A stretch of 64,000 nt of DNA. Source: Polynucleobacter sp. MG-27-Goln-C1 (GTDB lineage: Bacteria; Pseudomonadota; Gammaproteobacteria; Burkholderiales; Burkholderiaceae). Below the pieces are notes generated by a model. The model did no database searches, had not been told where the DNA came from, and was given only the letters and a program-made list of their open reading frames with translations. Positions 1-8,094 of the stretch are shown one piece after another (positions within the stretch are counted from its first letter, which is position 1; each line of letters begins with the position of its first letter). The stretch is from contig NZ_JACVPM010000003.1 in the NCBI RefSeq assembly GCF_018881905.1, forward strand, positions 62,001-126,000, in the 5' to 3' direction. The position numbers were made by a program, and so were the translations under genes.

Positions 1-571
1 TAGACATCATGCTCTCCTCCTGCCTGGCAAAGAAATTACCTTAGGCCCTTATCGCTGGCAAATTCTTGCAGCTCCTGGCCATGATAATCATTCCATCATG
101 CTGTACCAAGAGGAGCATCAAATCTTGATCTCTGCTGATGCACTTTGGGAGGAGGGCTTTGGAGTTATCTTCCCCGAGCTTTGGGGTGAGGGTGGCTTTG
201 AAGAGGTGGCGCAGACGCTAGAGTTAATTGAAAGCCTCTCTGTTGCCCTGGTTATTCCGGGGCATGGCAAACCTTTTACTGATGTAAAGAAGTCTATCGA
301 GACTGCTAAATCCCGCCTGGATTACCTCTCAAGCGATGCCGATCGCAATGCCCGTCATGGAGCCAAGGTGCTTCTCAAGTACAAATTATTGGAATGGCGC
401 AATCAGGATTTGGCAACGGTGAATCAGTGGATTTCAGGTACGCCCGCACTGGAAAGTATCCGTCAGCAAATGAATCTCGGTGCTGAAGAGTTTCAAGACT
501 GGTTAGTGCAGGCTTTAGTGAAATCGAAAGCGGCAACTATCGAAAAAGATTACCTGGTAAATCTTGATTAA
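1..571 (+). CDS. MBL-fold metallo-hydrolase, 5' end cut by window
   Basis: The reading frame is open from base 2, so the gene begins before the window; about 189 C-terminal residues are visible. Metallo-beta-lactamase fold features seen are a PGHDNHS segment where the fold's later metal-binding histidine is expected, a SADAL strand (metal-bridging Asp) and a second PGHG motif. The last ~90 residues look like the helical or winged-helix tail found on LACTB2-type hydrolases that cut thioesters, nucleic acids or similar substrates. The N-terminal HxHxDH motif is outside the window, so catalytic competence and substrate cannot be judged. The family call is firm; the specific function is unknown. 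Confidence 0.8.
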   Translation, partial: RHHALLLPGKEITLGPYRWQILAAPGHDNHSIMLYQEEHQILISADALWEEGFGVIFPELWGEGGFEEVAQTLELIESLSVALVIPGHGKPFTDVKKSIETAKSRLDYLSSDADRNARHGAKVLLKYKLLEWRNQDLATVNQWISGTPALESIRQQMNLGAEEFQDWLVQALVKSKAATIEKDYLVNLD

Positions 572-580
572 CTCTTTTAA

Positions 581-1414
581 CTAGAAATTAAATGAGAGCT
601 TTCCATAGAAAGACCAGTCGTAAACAGGATAGCTCTGCACTACCTGTTTGCTAGCCCCTACCGCAAATAAGAAGTGTTTATTGAGTCGATGAGTCACCAT
701 GGCATCAATTGGCACAAACCAGCCACCACCCCCACCAGTATTCCACGCAATCCCGTTTTCATCCCAAAAACGAATTTGAGTATCGGGAAAGATGTTAAAT
801 CCTAGCGTTGGAAAAATATTCAGATTGCGAACTAAAGGTGGCTGGTTGGAATTATTGGCAAAGGAATTGCCTTTGGTGTTAAACCCGTACATATATCGCA
901 AGAGTGGTGAAAAATCTGAGAGCCGTGAGTCAGATCCCTCTTTGGGAACATATACGGTCCCTATCTGAGGTCCAGCTGCCCACTGCCCATAATTACCAAA
1001 TGGAAAGATGATTCGACCGCCCAAAGTGCCTTCCCAATTTTTTAGAATGCTAGGATGGTTTCCCCAAACGGTAAGCATGGTGTTACCCGCGCTATAGGTT
1101 CCAGATGATTGCTCTGGAAGTTGTGGTCCATAAGTAGATACATAGGAGGTATCTAAGCGCAATGTGCCCCGCCATTGATCAAGCTGTAGAGGTTGGTAGT
1201 AGCGCAGTTTCAGGGTGTCGCTTTGAGTTTGCTCTCCGAAGGTATTGTGATATCCCCAAAATTCGAGCACCCGTTGACTAGAGTACTGATCAGACGCTTT
1301 CTCAAGATCTAAAAATCCGCCTGAGAATTTGCTTTCATCGGCCAAAGCTGACCCCATTAATCCCAGAAGAGCCATGGAAATCAGATGGTGAGTAAAAATC
1401 CGCAGCAATGTCAT
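581..1414 (-). CDS. Putative outer-membrane beta-barrel or exported protein
   Basis: This is a 277-residue protein with an N-terminal signal peptide: a hydrophobic stretch at about residues 9-24 ending in ALA, followed by DES. The mature part is rich in aromatic residues and glycine, with alternating strand-like segments, and ends in the aromatic residue Phe (LSFNF). That ending is the usual C-terminal signal recognised by the BAM machinery. I do not recognise a specific family and infer only an outer-membrane barrel of 10-12 strands, possibly a small-molecule channel. It is convergent with the upstream hydrolase (9-base gap) and divergent from the YdfG-like gene, with only about 53 bases to hold both promoters. 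Confidence 0.6.
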   Translation of the reverse strand: MTLLRIFTHHLISMALLGLMGSALADESKFSGGFLDLEKASDQYSSQRVLEFWGYHNTFGEQTQSDTLKLRYYQPLQLDQWRGTLRLDTSYVSTYGPQLPEQSSGTYSAGNTMLTVWGNHPSILKNWEGTLGGRIIFPFGNYGQWAAGPQIGTVYVPKEGSDSRLSDFSPLLRYMYGFNTKGNSFANNSNQPPLVRNLNIFPTLGFNIFPDTQIRFWDENGIAWNTGGGGGWFVPIDAMVTHRLNKHFLFAVGASKQVVQSYPVYDWSFYGKLSFNF

Positions 1415-1467
1415 ATAGGCATTAATATAAATGACTCAGTCAATTAAAAAAGATAAGCAGAAAGAAT

Positions 1468-2238
1468 ATGGAACATACAGTTTTAGTAACTGGCGCTACC
1501 GCTGGCTTTGGAGAGGCAACTGCTAGACGATTCCTAGCGAATGGCCATAAAGTGATTGCTGTAGGCAGAAGGGTAGAGCGCTTAGAGGCTTTAAAAGCAT
1601 CCCTTCCGGCGGAGCAGCAGAAAAAATTACTGACTTTAGCTGTGGATGTATGTGACAGCGCCAAGGTTGATGGTCTTGCGGCAACATTGCCGGCAGACTT
1701 TGCTAAGGTGACAGTGCTAGTGAATAACGCTGGCTTGGCTTTAGGCTTAGAGCCAGCACATCAAGCATTTCTCTCTGACTGGGATCAGATGATTGATACC
1801 AACATCAAAGGCCTCGTGCATATGACGCGTGCTTTCTTACCGGGAATGGTGGAGCGTAAATGTGGGCATGTGATCAATCTAGGTTCCGTGGCGGCAAACT
1901 ATCCCTACCCAGGCGGCAACGTTTACGGTGGTACTAAAGCCTTTGTGCAGCAATTTAGTTTGAACCTCAGAGCGGATTTAATTGGCACACCAGTACGCGT
2001 TACTTGCGTTGAGCCTGGCATGTGTTCTGGAACCGAGTTTTCCAATGTGCGCTTTAAGGGTGATGATGATAAGGCGGGTCAGGTCTATAGCGGTGTTCAG
2101 GCATTGAGTGCGGATGATGTTGCTGAGGCTATTTACTGGTCCGCCAACTTGCCAAGCCATATGAACATTAATTTAGTTGAGCTGATGCCAGTGCAGCAAG
2201 CCTTCAACGGCTTTAATGTTCACCGTGGTGAGTTTTAA
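1468..2238 (+). CDS. ydfG: Short-chain dehydrogenase, YdfG family
   Basis: This is a 256-residue NADP-dependent classical SDR. Visible motifs are the TGxxxGxG nucleotide loop (residues 8-15), NNAG (86-89) and the catalytic Ser140, Tyr153 and Lys157. Length and sequence resemble E. coli YdfG, which oxidises L-allo-threonine and serine and reduces malonic semialdehyde and related 3-hydroxy acids in the cytosol. The start is the first ATG after a purine-rich AGAAAG, and gives a standard SDR N-terminus. The gene stands alone, between a divergent barrel gene and a convergent DUF2889 gene. The exact substrate is inferred from the family only. Confidence 0.85.
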   Translation: MEHTVLVTGATAGFGEATARRFLANGHKVIAVGRRVERLEALKASLPAEQQKKLLTLAVDVCDSAKVDGLAATLPADFAKVTVLVNNAGLALGLEPAHQAFLSDWDQMIDTNIKGLVHMTRAFLPGMVERKCGHVINLGSVAANYPYPGGNVYGGTKAFVQQFSLNLRADLIGTPVRVTCVEPGMCSGTEFSNVRFKGDDDKAGQVYSGVQALSADDVAEAIYWSANLPSHMNINLVELMPVQQAFNGFNVHRGEF

Positions 2239-2261
2239 GGAAACCTAGACTGTAGGTTTCC
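2239..2261. terminator. 9-bp perfect hairpin over convergent stop codons
   Basis: GGAAACCTA (2239-2247) pairs perfectly with TAGGTTTCC (2253-2261) around a 5-base loop. The hairpin lies directly after the ydfG stop and includes the stop codon of the convergent DUF2889 gene. Neither side has a good run of U, so intrinsic termination would be weak. It may instead protect 3' ends or act as a poor bidirectional terminator. Confidence 0.4.
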
Positions 2262-2784
2262 ACTTGTAAAACTTGGGATAGACGCGCATCACTACTGGTC
2301 CGTCAAAGTCCCAAGATTTACAGGTCCCTAAATAGAGCGGTGGCTTGTTGTCATCCGGATCAAATAAGGCTCCGGGAATAGATTGGAAAGCTGCTGTTGC
2401 AATATTGCTCAGCAGTTCTCGCAAGTGCGTGCACCCTTTAATTCCACCAAGATGTTCATTGATGGTTTTTCGCCAACCTTTGCCAATGCGCGCTCCAATC
2501 AGCGCATCCATTGGAGGTATCACTTGGGGGCACTCTGGGTGCGGATGACTATCCATTGCTACCTCAATCGCCTGAATGACTAATTCCGTATTGACGGTGA
2601 TGCGAACCCACATATCGTGAAAAGCCTGGCCAGGCTCCCAGGTTTTTCCACCGGTATTAAAAGGCTGAAACTTGAAATCCCGTAAATGGGCTTCAATGTC
2701 CCAAAGGCCATCATCTCGGGCATAACCCTGAAAAGTAATTTCACGGGTATGTAAGGGGTTTCTAGGGGCTGGGGCGGAGAGCAT
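2245..2784 (-). CDS. DUF2889-family protein
   Basis: This is a 179-residue cytosolic protein with no signal peptide or membrane segment. The pattern TREITFQGYARDDGLWDIEAHLRD at the N-terminus, the central CP-x-VIPP segment, LxGxxIGKGW and GCTHLRELL match my memory of the DUF2889 family, which is common in Burkholderiales and often near oxygenase or CoA-ligase genes. Its biochemical role is unknown to me. Conserved Cys and His residues (HPHPEC, GCTH) could bind metal, but this is only a guess. The neighbours do not suggest a pathway: a YdfG-like SDR converges on it and rsuA diverges from it. Confidence 0.65.
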   Translation of the reverse strand: MLSAPAPRNPLHTREITFQGYARDDGLWDIEAHLRDFKFQPFNTGGKTWEPGQAFHDMWVRITVNTELVIQAIEVAMDSHPHPECPQVIPPMDALIGARIGKGWRKTINEHLGGIKGCTHLRELLSNIATAAFQSIPGALFDPDDNKPPLYLGTCKSWDFDGPVVMRVYPKFYKWKPTV

Positions 2785-2885
2785 GGTGACAGTAAGTAAA
2801 AATCTAAGAGACGGTGTATGTCAATCATAACGGCTTCATTTCGCGGTCGCGTAGTCGGTCTGCTTTGTAGTATTCTCGGCAACAT

Positions 2886-3620
2886 ATGGCCAAACCAATT
2901 TCTCTCGAAAAAATATTATTCAGCCAAGGATTTGGCACAAGGCGCTTTTGCAGTGATTTAGTCTATGCCGACCTAGTCAAGGTCAATGGCGTGTTAGCGG
3001 AAGATCCTGAGGAGCGCATTGCTACAGAGGGTTTAATGCTCAATGTAGAAGGCAAGGATTGGGAGTTTCATGAAAAAGCCTATATCGCCTTTAACAAGCC
3101 CCCAAACTACGAGTGTTCTCACAAAACTACGCATCATCCAAGCGTCTATAGCTTGCTGCCTAAGCCTTTTGTAGAGCGGGGTTTGCAATGTGTTGGCCGC
3201 TTAGATTTTGATACCACTGGCTTAATTTTGATTTCAGATGACGGTCAGTTTATTCATAAGATGACCACGCCAAAGAAGAATATTGGTAAGGTATATGAGA
3301 TCACCACTCCGGAACCCATTACCCAAAAACAGATCGACCACTTGCTCAAAGGCGTTGTGCTAGATGATGATCCCAAGCCTTGTTTTGCCACAGCATGCAA
3401 ACAGCTTGGCGAAAATGTATTAGCAATGACTATCGTTGAAGGTCGCTACCATCAGGTGAAGCGAATGATGGCTGCAGTAGGCAATCATGTCGCCAAACTA
3501 CACCGTACTGAAATCGGTCAATATGTTATGCCTGCGGATTTAGCTGAAGGTGAGTGGCGTTGGCTATATCCAGAAGATTTACAAAAGTTATCTAAGAGCG
3601 TGGATGCCCCGAGTGCCTAA
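2886..3620 (+). CDS. rsuA: 16S rRNA pseudouridine synthase, RsuA family
   Basis: This is a 244-residue member of the RsuA/RluB/E/F pseudouridine synthases. It has a short N-terminal S4 RNA-binding domain (residues 1-60), then the catalytic core with GRLDFDTTGL, in which Asp107 is the expected nucleophile, and the late EGRYHQVKRM motif. RsuA makes pseudouridine 516 in 16S rRNA during 30S assembly. Motif spacing and length fit RsuA better than RluB or RluF, but the paralogues are close, so target specificity is inferred. The 3' end overlaps the next gene by 17 bases, suggesting translational coupling. Confidence 0.85.
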   Translation: MAKPISLEKILFSQGFGTRRFCSDLVYADLVKVNGVLAEDPEERIATEGLMLNVEGKDWEFHEKAYIAFNKPPNYECSHKTTHHPSVYSLLPKPFVERGLQCVGRLDFDTTGLILISDDGQFIHKMTTPKKNIGKVYEITTPEPITQKQIDHLLKGVVLDDDPKPCFATACKQLGENVLAMTIVEGRYHQVKRMMAAVGNHVAKLHRTEIGQYVMPADLAEGEWRWLYPEDLQKLSKSVDAPSA

Positions 3621-3915
3621 GCCAAAACTAGTTGCAAGCGATTTTGAGTTTGAAAAAATACTACCCGAGTGGCAGGTGAATCTTAACGCTCAAGAGTTAA
3701 CTCGAGTATTTGAATTTAAAGACTTTAAAGATGCCTTTGAGTTTATGACGCTCTCTGCAGACTTTGCTGAAGAGCTGGATCATCATCCAGATTGGTCTAA
3801 TTCTTGGAATAGAGTATCGGTGCGCTTGAGTACCCATTCGATGAAGGCCTTAACTGAGCTAGATATCACCATGGCAAGCGCCATGGATCAATTTGCCCGT
3901 CAAGTCTTAGCCTAA
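3604..3915 (+). CDS. phhB: Pterin-4a-carbinolamine dehydratase
   Basis: A 103-residue protein with the family signature ELDHHPDWSNSW (His60, His61 and Trp64), followed by a strand ending in THS. The enzyme recycles 4a-hydroxytetrahydrobiopterin, normally for phenylalanine hydroxylase. No aromatic hydroxylase gene is nearby, so the partner is elsewhere or the protein serves another pterin role. An ATG 54 bases further upstream is in frame, but it would put 18 residues unlike the family inside rsuA. The chosen ATG overlaps the rsuA end by 17 bases and gives the usual family length. Confidence 0.85.
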   Translation: MPRVPKPKLVASDFEFEKILPEWQVNLNAQELTRVFEFKDFKDAFEFMTLSADFAEELDHHPDWSNSWNRVSVRLSTHSMKALTELDITMASAMDQFARQVLA

Positions 3916-3920
3916 TTTCT

Positions 3921-4139
3921 TTACTGAACTTCCTCGTCGTCCTCATCTTCGGAGGTAATACTCATGAGGATAGTTGCTAGCAGGCCATAAACAACTTCGG
4001 TTGCGATCATGCCATCTTCATCCAGCTCGTCAATCAGATCATTCAAGCAATCTTCTGTCGGCTCATTTAAGAGTGTCATGGCGCATTCGCACCCATAGTC
4101 AAAATCTTCGTCGTTTTGGGTTTGAGTGTCGTTTGTCAT
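3921..4139 (-). CDS. Very acidic 72-residue protein, unknown
   Basis: I do not recognise this gene. Of the 72 residues, 23 are Asp or Glu, concentrated at both ends, with a short hydrophobic helix-like middle (VVYGLLATILMSI). There are three cysteines, two of them in a CEC pair near the N-terminus. There is no lysine or arginine at all. The ATG lies just after an AAGGA-like sequence on the minus strand, which supports real translation. It is convergent with phhB (5-base gap). It could be a small acidic adaptor or a nucleic-acid mimic, but nothing in the sequence decides this. Confidence 0.55.
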   Translation of the reverse strand: MTNDTQTQNDEDFDYGCECAMTLLNEPTEDCLNDLIDELDEDGMIATEVVYGLLATILMSITSEDEDDEEVQ

Positions 4140-4197
4140 ATAAATCCTTTAAGTGATGATGCAGAATAGCAAATAAACTCTCGCTAGCCCAGCCCTA

Positions 4198-4755
4198 TTA
4201 TTTGAGCAGCGCAAGAACTTCTTTGAAGGCTGGATTTTGAGCACTCTTGAGCCACTCAAATCCCAGCATCTCCCCAGTGATTAGTCGGGCTCCGGCGGTT
4301 TGTAGTCGGTCTAGTGCGACTTGCTTATCAAGCGCTCTGCGTGAGCCAACTCCGTCCACTACTACCGACACGTCATAGCCTTCGTCGATAAGCTTGAGTG
4401 CTGTTTGCAATAAGCAAACATGGGTTTCACATCCCATCAAAATGCATTGCTGGCGATTGCTAGGAATTGCTTCGGTAAGGCCATCAGCGCAGGCATTGAA
4501 ATGCTCTTTGCTAATGGTGGTGCTGCAAAAGGACTTAATGGATTCGGCATTGCTCCCTAGGCTACTTGGGCTCTGCTCGGTGCCGATAATCGGAATCTCG
4601 AGCAGTTGGGCAATTTTGGCGGTGCGGATACATTGATTTAGCACTGCCTCGCCTTGATCTATTGCGGGCATCAGACGCCCTTGTAAATCGATCAAGATTA
4701 AGATGGATAACTCTGAATGAATGTGATTGGATGTATTCATAGCTATTGGTTTCAT
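4198..4755 (-). CDS. Isochorismatase-like cysteine hydrolase
   Basis: This is a 185-residue isochorismatase-fold hydrolase. The expected catalytic triad is visible as Asp23 (ILIDLQ), Lys83 (SKEHFNAC) and Cys114 (GCETHVCLLQTA). The motif around the Cys is that of YcaC- or ribonuclease-like cysteine hydrolases rather than of true isochorismatases, so an amide or imide substrate is more likely than isochorismate. An alternative start is Met6. The ATG at 4755 overlaps the upstream GNAT stop by 4 bases (ATGA), so the two genes form a coupled operon. The substrate is unknown. Confidence 0.8.
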   Translation of the reverse strand: MKPIAMNTSNHIHSELSILILIDLQGRLMPAIDQGEAVLNQCIRTAKIAQLLEIPIIGTEQSPSSLGSNAESIKSFCSTTISKEHFNACADGLTEAIPSNRQQCILMGCETHVCLLQTALKLIDEGYDVSVVVDGVGSRRALDKQVALDRLQTAGARLITGEMLGFEWLKSAQNPAFKEVLALLK

Positions 4756-5282
4756 AGAAGAAGGCTCACAGTTTTAAAGTCGGGATCATCATCGAGATTG
4801 GTAATTTGAAAACCCAGATCAGAAACTAGGTGCAACATTTTGAGATTCTTACTTAAGACATAACCTAATATTTCTTGCAATCCATTTTCTTTTGCATGTG
4901 CAATGAGGTCAAGCATTAGATGCGTACCAATACCATGGGTAGCATGGCTATCACTAACGCTTAGAGAAAATTCACAACTACTTTTTTTGGGTGGCGTCAC
5001 ATAACGTGCAATTCCAACAATCTCATCCGTGCCTGAATGATTTTCAATGACTGCAACTAGAGCCATTTCTTTTTTGTAGTCTAAGTGCAGGATGTCATCT
5101 AGAAAATCATCCGGCAACTTAGAAATGGCATGTGCAAAGCGCAGGTAGCGGCTTTCGGGTGAGAGGTGATTAAAGAGCCCAATGATTCGCTCTCGATCAT
5201 CCGGCTGGATAGGGCGAATAAGGTAGTTCGACCCACCGTCAAGCGCATATGTCTTATTGGAAAATGAAATCGGTGTCTTCAT
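4752..5282 (-). CDS. GNAT-family N-acetyltransferase
   Basis: This is a 176-residue single-domain GNAT protein. It opens with a beta strand and the NYLIRPIQPDDRERI segment typical of protein or small-molecule acetyltransferases. The acetyl-CoA loop is HGIGTHLM at about residues 116-123, a variant of the usual R/Q-x-x-G-x-G. The sequence resembles the acetyltransferase domains found beside acyl-CoA synthetase modules, which can acetylate protein lysines. It is translationally coupled to the downstream cysteine hydrolase. Its substrate cannot be read from sequence. Confidence 0.75.
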   Translation of the reverse strand: MKTPISFSNKTYALDGGSNYLIRPIQPDDRERIIGLFNHLSPESRYLRFAHAISKLPDDFLDDILHLDYKKEMALVAVIENHSGTDEIVGIARYVTPPKKSSCEFSLSVSDSHATHGIGTHLMLDLIAHAKENGLQEILGYVLSKNLKMLHLVSDLGFQITNLDDDPDFKTVSLLL

Positions 5283-5356
5283 CAGCTAGATATGGGCGAG
5301 GCTCCTTGCTTCAGAATACCTTTTTATAGCTACCCCCATCGTGTTTTGGCTCTAAA

Positions 5357-6166
5357 ATGGGTTTTCACCTTATCGCACTTGGCAATTCCCTCATGATTTC
5401 TTTGGTTCAGGCTTTTAACGACCATTCCGCACTCTTCTTCGTATTGGCGGTTATGAGCGTCATCATCGTAGGAATCTCTAAAAGTGGGTTTGGTGCTGGC
5501 CTGGGGGTTCTTTCCTTGCCTCTAATGGCAAGTCAGTCCAGCATCAATGAGGCCTTAGCAATTCTGTTGCCACTGTTGATTGCAATTGATTTGGTGGGAT
5601 TACGACGATTTCTCAGAAATGCTGATTGGAGAATACTCAAGCTGGTCCTATTGCCAGCTGCATTCGGAATGCTTTTAGGCTACCTCTTCTTTTCTGCCAT
5701 TACGCCTAAAATTCTATCGCTCTCAATTGGCATCTTCACCTTACTCTTTTTGATACAAAGTTTGGTGATCTCGCGCTTGAATCTTAAAGAAGCTAAACCA
5801 TTTCCTTGGCTTGGAAGGCTGATGGGAGGAGTATCTGGTTTTACTTCATTCATTGCGCATATAGGCGGTCCACCAATCACAATCTATATGCTGAGGGAGA
5901 AGGTTTCACCTATGGTGTACACCTCAACATTAGGTATATTTTTTACGGTGATCAATTTTGGCAAATTAGTTCCTTATGCCTATCTTGACTTGCTGAACTT
6001 TAATCAGTTGGCTACCTCAATACTCTTGCTGCCATTAGTGCCTGTCGGGGTATATCTAGGTTTTTATTTAGCCAAGAGGATTTCAGCTAAGTGGTATTAC
6101 ATCATTGTCCAATTTTTCTTATTAGTGGCTAGTATTAAATTAATTGCTGATGGCTTGCTGGCCTAG
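5357..6166 (+). CDS. TSUP (TauE/SafE) family permease
   Basis: This is a 269-residue inner-membrane protein with about eight hydrophobic segments in two repeats. Each repeat begins with the family's Gly-rich motif: SKSGFGAGLGVLSLPLM near residue 42, and SGFTSFIAHIGGPPITIYML near residue 158. TSUP permeases export or import sulfite, sulfonates or similar organic anions. No sulfur gene sits beside it, so the substrate is open. Neither the ATG used here nor Met13 (5393) has a convincing ribosome site. Met13 would give a more standard N-terminus. The gene is divergent from the GNAT gene across 74 bases. Confidence 0.8.
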   Translation: MGFHLIALGNSLMISLVQAFNDHSALFFVLAVMSVIIVGISKSGFGAGLGVLSLPLMASQSSINEALAILLPLLIAIDLVGLRRFLRNADWRILKLVLLPAAFGMLLGYLFFSAITPKILSLSIGIFTLLFLIQSLVISRLNLKEAKPFPWLGRLMGGVSGFTSFIAHIGGPPITIYMLREKVSPMVYTSTLGIFFTVINFGKLVPYAYLDLLNFNQLATSILLLPLVPVGVYLGFYLAKRISAKWYYIIVQFFLLVASIKLIADGLLA

Positions 6167-6185
6167 GCACAATCTAGAAAGATGT

Positions 6186-6503
6186 ATGAATTATTCCATT
6201 CGACTTAAGACGTGTTTGATTTTCGGGATTACTTTTAGCTTTGCATTTCCCGTCGCTATTCATGCGCAGACATTCTCACCCTATACTCCCGAGCAAATCC
6301 AAGAATTTAATAATCAGCCTATTGCGCCGATGGAGACTCCCTCAGGCCCGGTTTACTTAGACCCGCCCCCCGTTAGTCAAAAGCCCAAAGTGCCTTTTGA
6401 TTCACGCTATGTCAAAAATCCAGATGGTGAAGAGCAGGCTGAAGCGCAGGAGACCGAATCCGCTGCGCCCTTTGAGCCAATACCTGCCACCTTTACCTTC
6501 TAG
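6186..6503 (+). CDS. Small exported Pro/Glu-rich protein, unknown
   Basis: This is a 105-residue protein with a clear signal peptide (residues 1-28, ending AIHAQ). The remainder has low complexity, rich in Pro, Glu, Gln and Ala. An in-frame ATG at 6144 lies inside the preceding permease gene. The ATG at 6186 follows AGAAAG and puts the positively charged start of the signal peptide first, so it is preferred. I do not recognise a family. Being between a permease and a periplasmic parvulin, on the same strand, suggests a periplasmic role, but no function should be assigned. Confidence 0.6.
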   Translation: MNYSIRLKTCLIFGITFSFAFPVAIHAQTFSPYTPEQIQEFNNQPIAPMETPSGPVYLDPPPVSQKPKVPFDSRYVKNPDGEEQAEAQETESAAPFEPIPATFTF

Positions 6504-6551
6504 CAAGGTCTAACTGTTAATATTGCTTCTACATTTTAGAAAAGAGTTCCC

Positions 6552-7370
6552 ATGAAATTACATTCCATTCGTTTGCTTACAAGCGCTGTAATAGCCTTAG
6601 GTTTTGTTACGGCTGCACATTCCCAAAACTCGCTACCGATTAACGCGGCCGCCTCTGTTAATGGATACATTATTTCCAACGATGTTGTTGAGCAAGGTAT
6701 TCAGGCAGCTTTGTCTCAGGGTCAAAAAGATTCTCCAGAGCTTCGCAAAGCAGTTTTAGCAAAGATGATTGAAATTTCCCTCTTGTCACAACAAGCCGAC
6801 AAAGATGGTCTTGCAAATTCTGATAGAGCCAATAGTCAGTTAGCTATGATTCGTCAAAATTATTTAGCAGATCTAGAGCTATCTACTTATATGTCGAAAA
6901 ATCCTGTGAGTGATGCAGATGTTCAAGCGGAGTACAACCGCGAGATTGCTTCTTTAGGTTCGCAGGGCATGATCGTGGAATATAAGGTGAGTGATATTGC
7001 TGTCGCTACTGAAGCGGATGCACAAGCTGCCTTGGCCAGAATTAAAAAAGGTGAGTCTTTCGATAAAGTGGCTAAGAGTGTTTCATTGGCCCCAAATAAG
7101 GTTCAGGGCGGTGCTGTAGGTTGGGTGCAGGCGGGCCAGACCTTGCCACAAATTGCCAGTGTTCTGACAACCCTGTCTAAGGGTCAGGTTTCTCCAGCGC
7201 CAATTCAGATGCCGCAAGGTTGGTATTTAATTAAGTTGGAAGATAAAAAATCCAGCAAGCCGCCAACTTTTGAGCAGGCTAAAACAGCCATTCGTAATGG
7301 TTTGATGCAGAAGAAGCAGTTTGAATTCTTGTCCCAATTGCGTCAGGGCGCCACTATCGTCGTACGTTAA
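6552..7370 (+). CDS. Periplasmic peptidyl-prolyl isomerase, parvulin type
   Basis: This is a 272-residue protein with a signal peptide (cleavage after about AAHSQ, residue 25), a SurA-like N-terminal helical region and one PpiC/parvulin domain at about residues 133-238. The domain contains SDIAV, the ARIKKGESFDKVAKSVS helix, GGAVGWVQ and PIQMPQGWYLIKLED, as expected for the fold. Such proteins assist folding of outer-membrane proteins in the periplasm. It is shorter than SurA, with one isomerase domain instead of two, and resembles the extra parvulins common in Burkholderiales. A strong terminator follows. Confidence 0.85.
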   Translation: MKLHSIRLLTSAVIALGFVTAAHSQNSLPINAAASVNGYIISNDVVEQGIQAALSQGQKDSPELRKAVLAKMIEISLLSQQADKDGLANSDRANSQLAMIRQNYLADLELSTYMSKNPVSDADVQAEYNREIASLGSQGMIVEYKVSDIAVATEADAQAALARIKKGESFDKVAKSVSLAPNKVQGGAVGWVQAGQTLPQIASVLTTLSKGQVSPAPIQMPQGWYLIKLEDKKSSKPPTFEQAKTAIRNGLMQKKQFEFLSQLRQGATIVVR

Positions 7371-7386
7371 ATCAAGTTAAACGATG

Positions 7387-7413
7387 AAAAAGGGCGCCTG
7401 AGGGCGCTCTTTT
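7387..7413 (+). terminator. Rho-independent terminator after parvulin gene
   Basis: AAAGGGCGCC (7389-7398) pairs with GGCGCTCTTT (7403-7412), with one G-T wobble and a 4-base loop, and ends in TTTT. It starts 17 bases after the parvulin stop codon. Confidence 0.85.
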
Positions 7414-7507
7414 GCATTTCTGCCAGTCTCTAGTGGTATTTCTCTATCTCCTTGCCAATCATTCGGGAGTAGATTAAAAAAATCACTGATTAAATAAGGG
7501 AGTGCAA

Positions 7508-8071
7508 ATGAGCAAGAATCCATTTGATTTAGGTGCAATGGCAAATCAGAACAAGGGTATGAAAGCCGCCCAGGCGGTTGGCCAAGCCGCGCTGACAAGT
7601 GCTCAGGAGATCGCCCAATTAAATCAACGCGCTGCACAAGAGCTATCTTCTCGCTTGCAGGCCAAAGTTGCAGAGCTCATGAAAACGCAGGATCCAAAGG
7701 CGGCTTTTGATTATGTGCATGCCGAGGTGTTGCAGGATGCTGCAAAAGAGGTTGCCGACTATCAAGCCCAACTTTTTCAAGCTTTCGCCAGTGGCAATAA
7801 AGAGCTTGCAAACATTGCGGAAACGATGATTAAGGAATCGCAACATGATTTAATTCATTTTGTGAATGAAGCTACTCAAAATGCTCCGGCGGGAACTGAG
7901 CCCTATACCTCTGTATTCAAAGCCTCATTTAACAATGCACTTCAGAATTTTGAGTTGATCCGAGCGGCAATGGCAGACTCATTTGTAAGTTTTGAGAAGA
8001 GCGTAGAAAACATGAGTCAGTTTTCGTCAGCACAAAAAAGTAGCCCTGCCGCAAAGTCGAAAAAGAAATAA
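7508..8071 (+). CDS. phaP: Phasin family protein
   Basis: This is a 187-residue, almost wholly alpha-helical amphipathic protein, rich in Ala, Gln, Glu and Lys, matching the phasin family. It has NPFDLG near the start, a central helical FQAFASGNKELANIAETMI segment, and a Lys-rich tail. Phasins coat polyhydroxyalkanoate granules and control their number and size. A GTG codon at 7502 is in frame, but the ATG at 7508 has AAGGGAG at the right distance and is chosen. No PHA synthase gene is in the window. It is a monocistronic unit, after a terminator. Confidence 0.85.
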   Translation: MSKNPFDLGAMANQNKGMKAAQAVGQAALTSAQEIAQLNQRAAQELSSRLQAKVAELMKTQDPKAAFDYVHAEVLQDAAKEVADYQAQLFQAFASGNKELANIAETMIKESQHDLIHFVNEATQNAPAGTEPYTSVFKASFNNALQNFELIRAAMADSFVSFEKSVENMSQFSSAQKSSPAAKSKKK

Positions 8072-8094
8072 GGCTATGCATTTGAATTGGTAGA

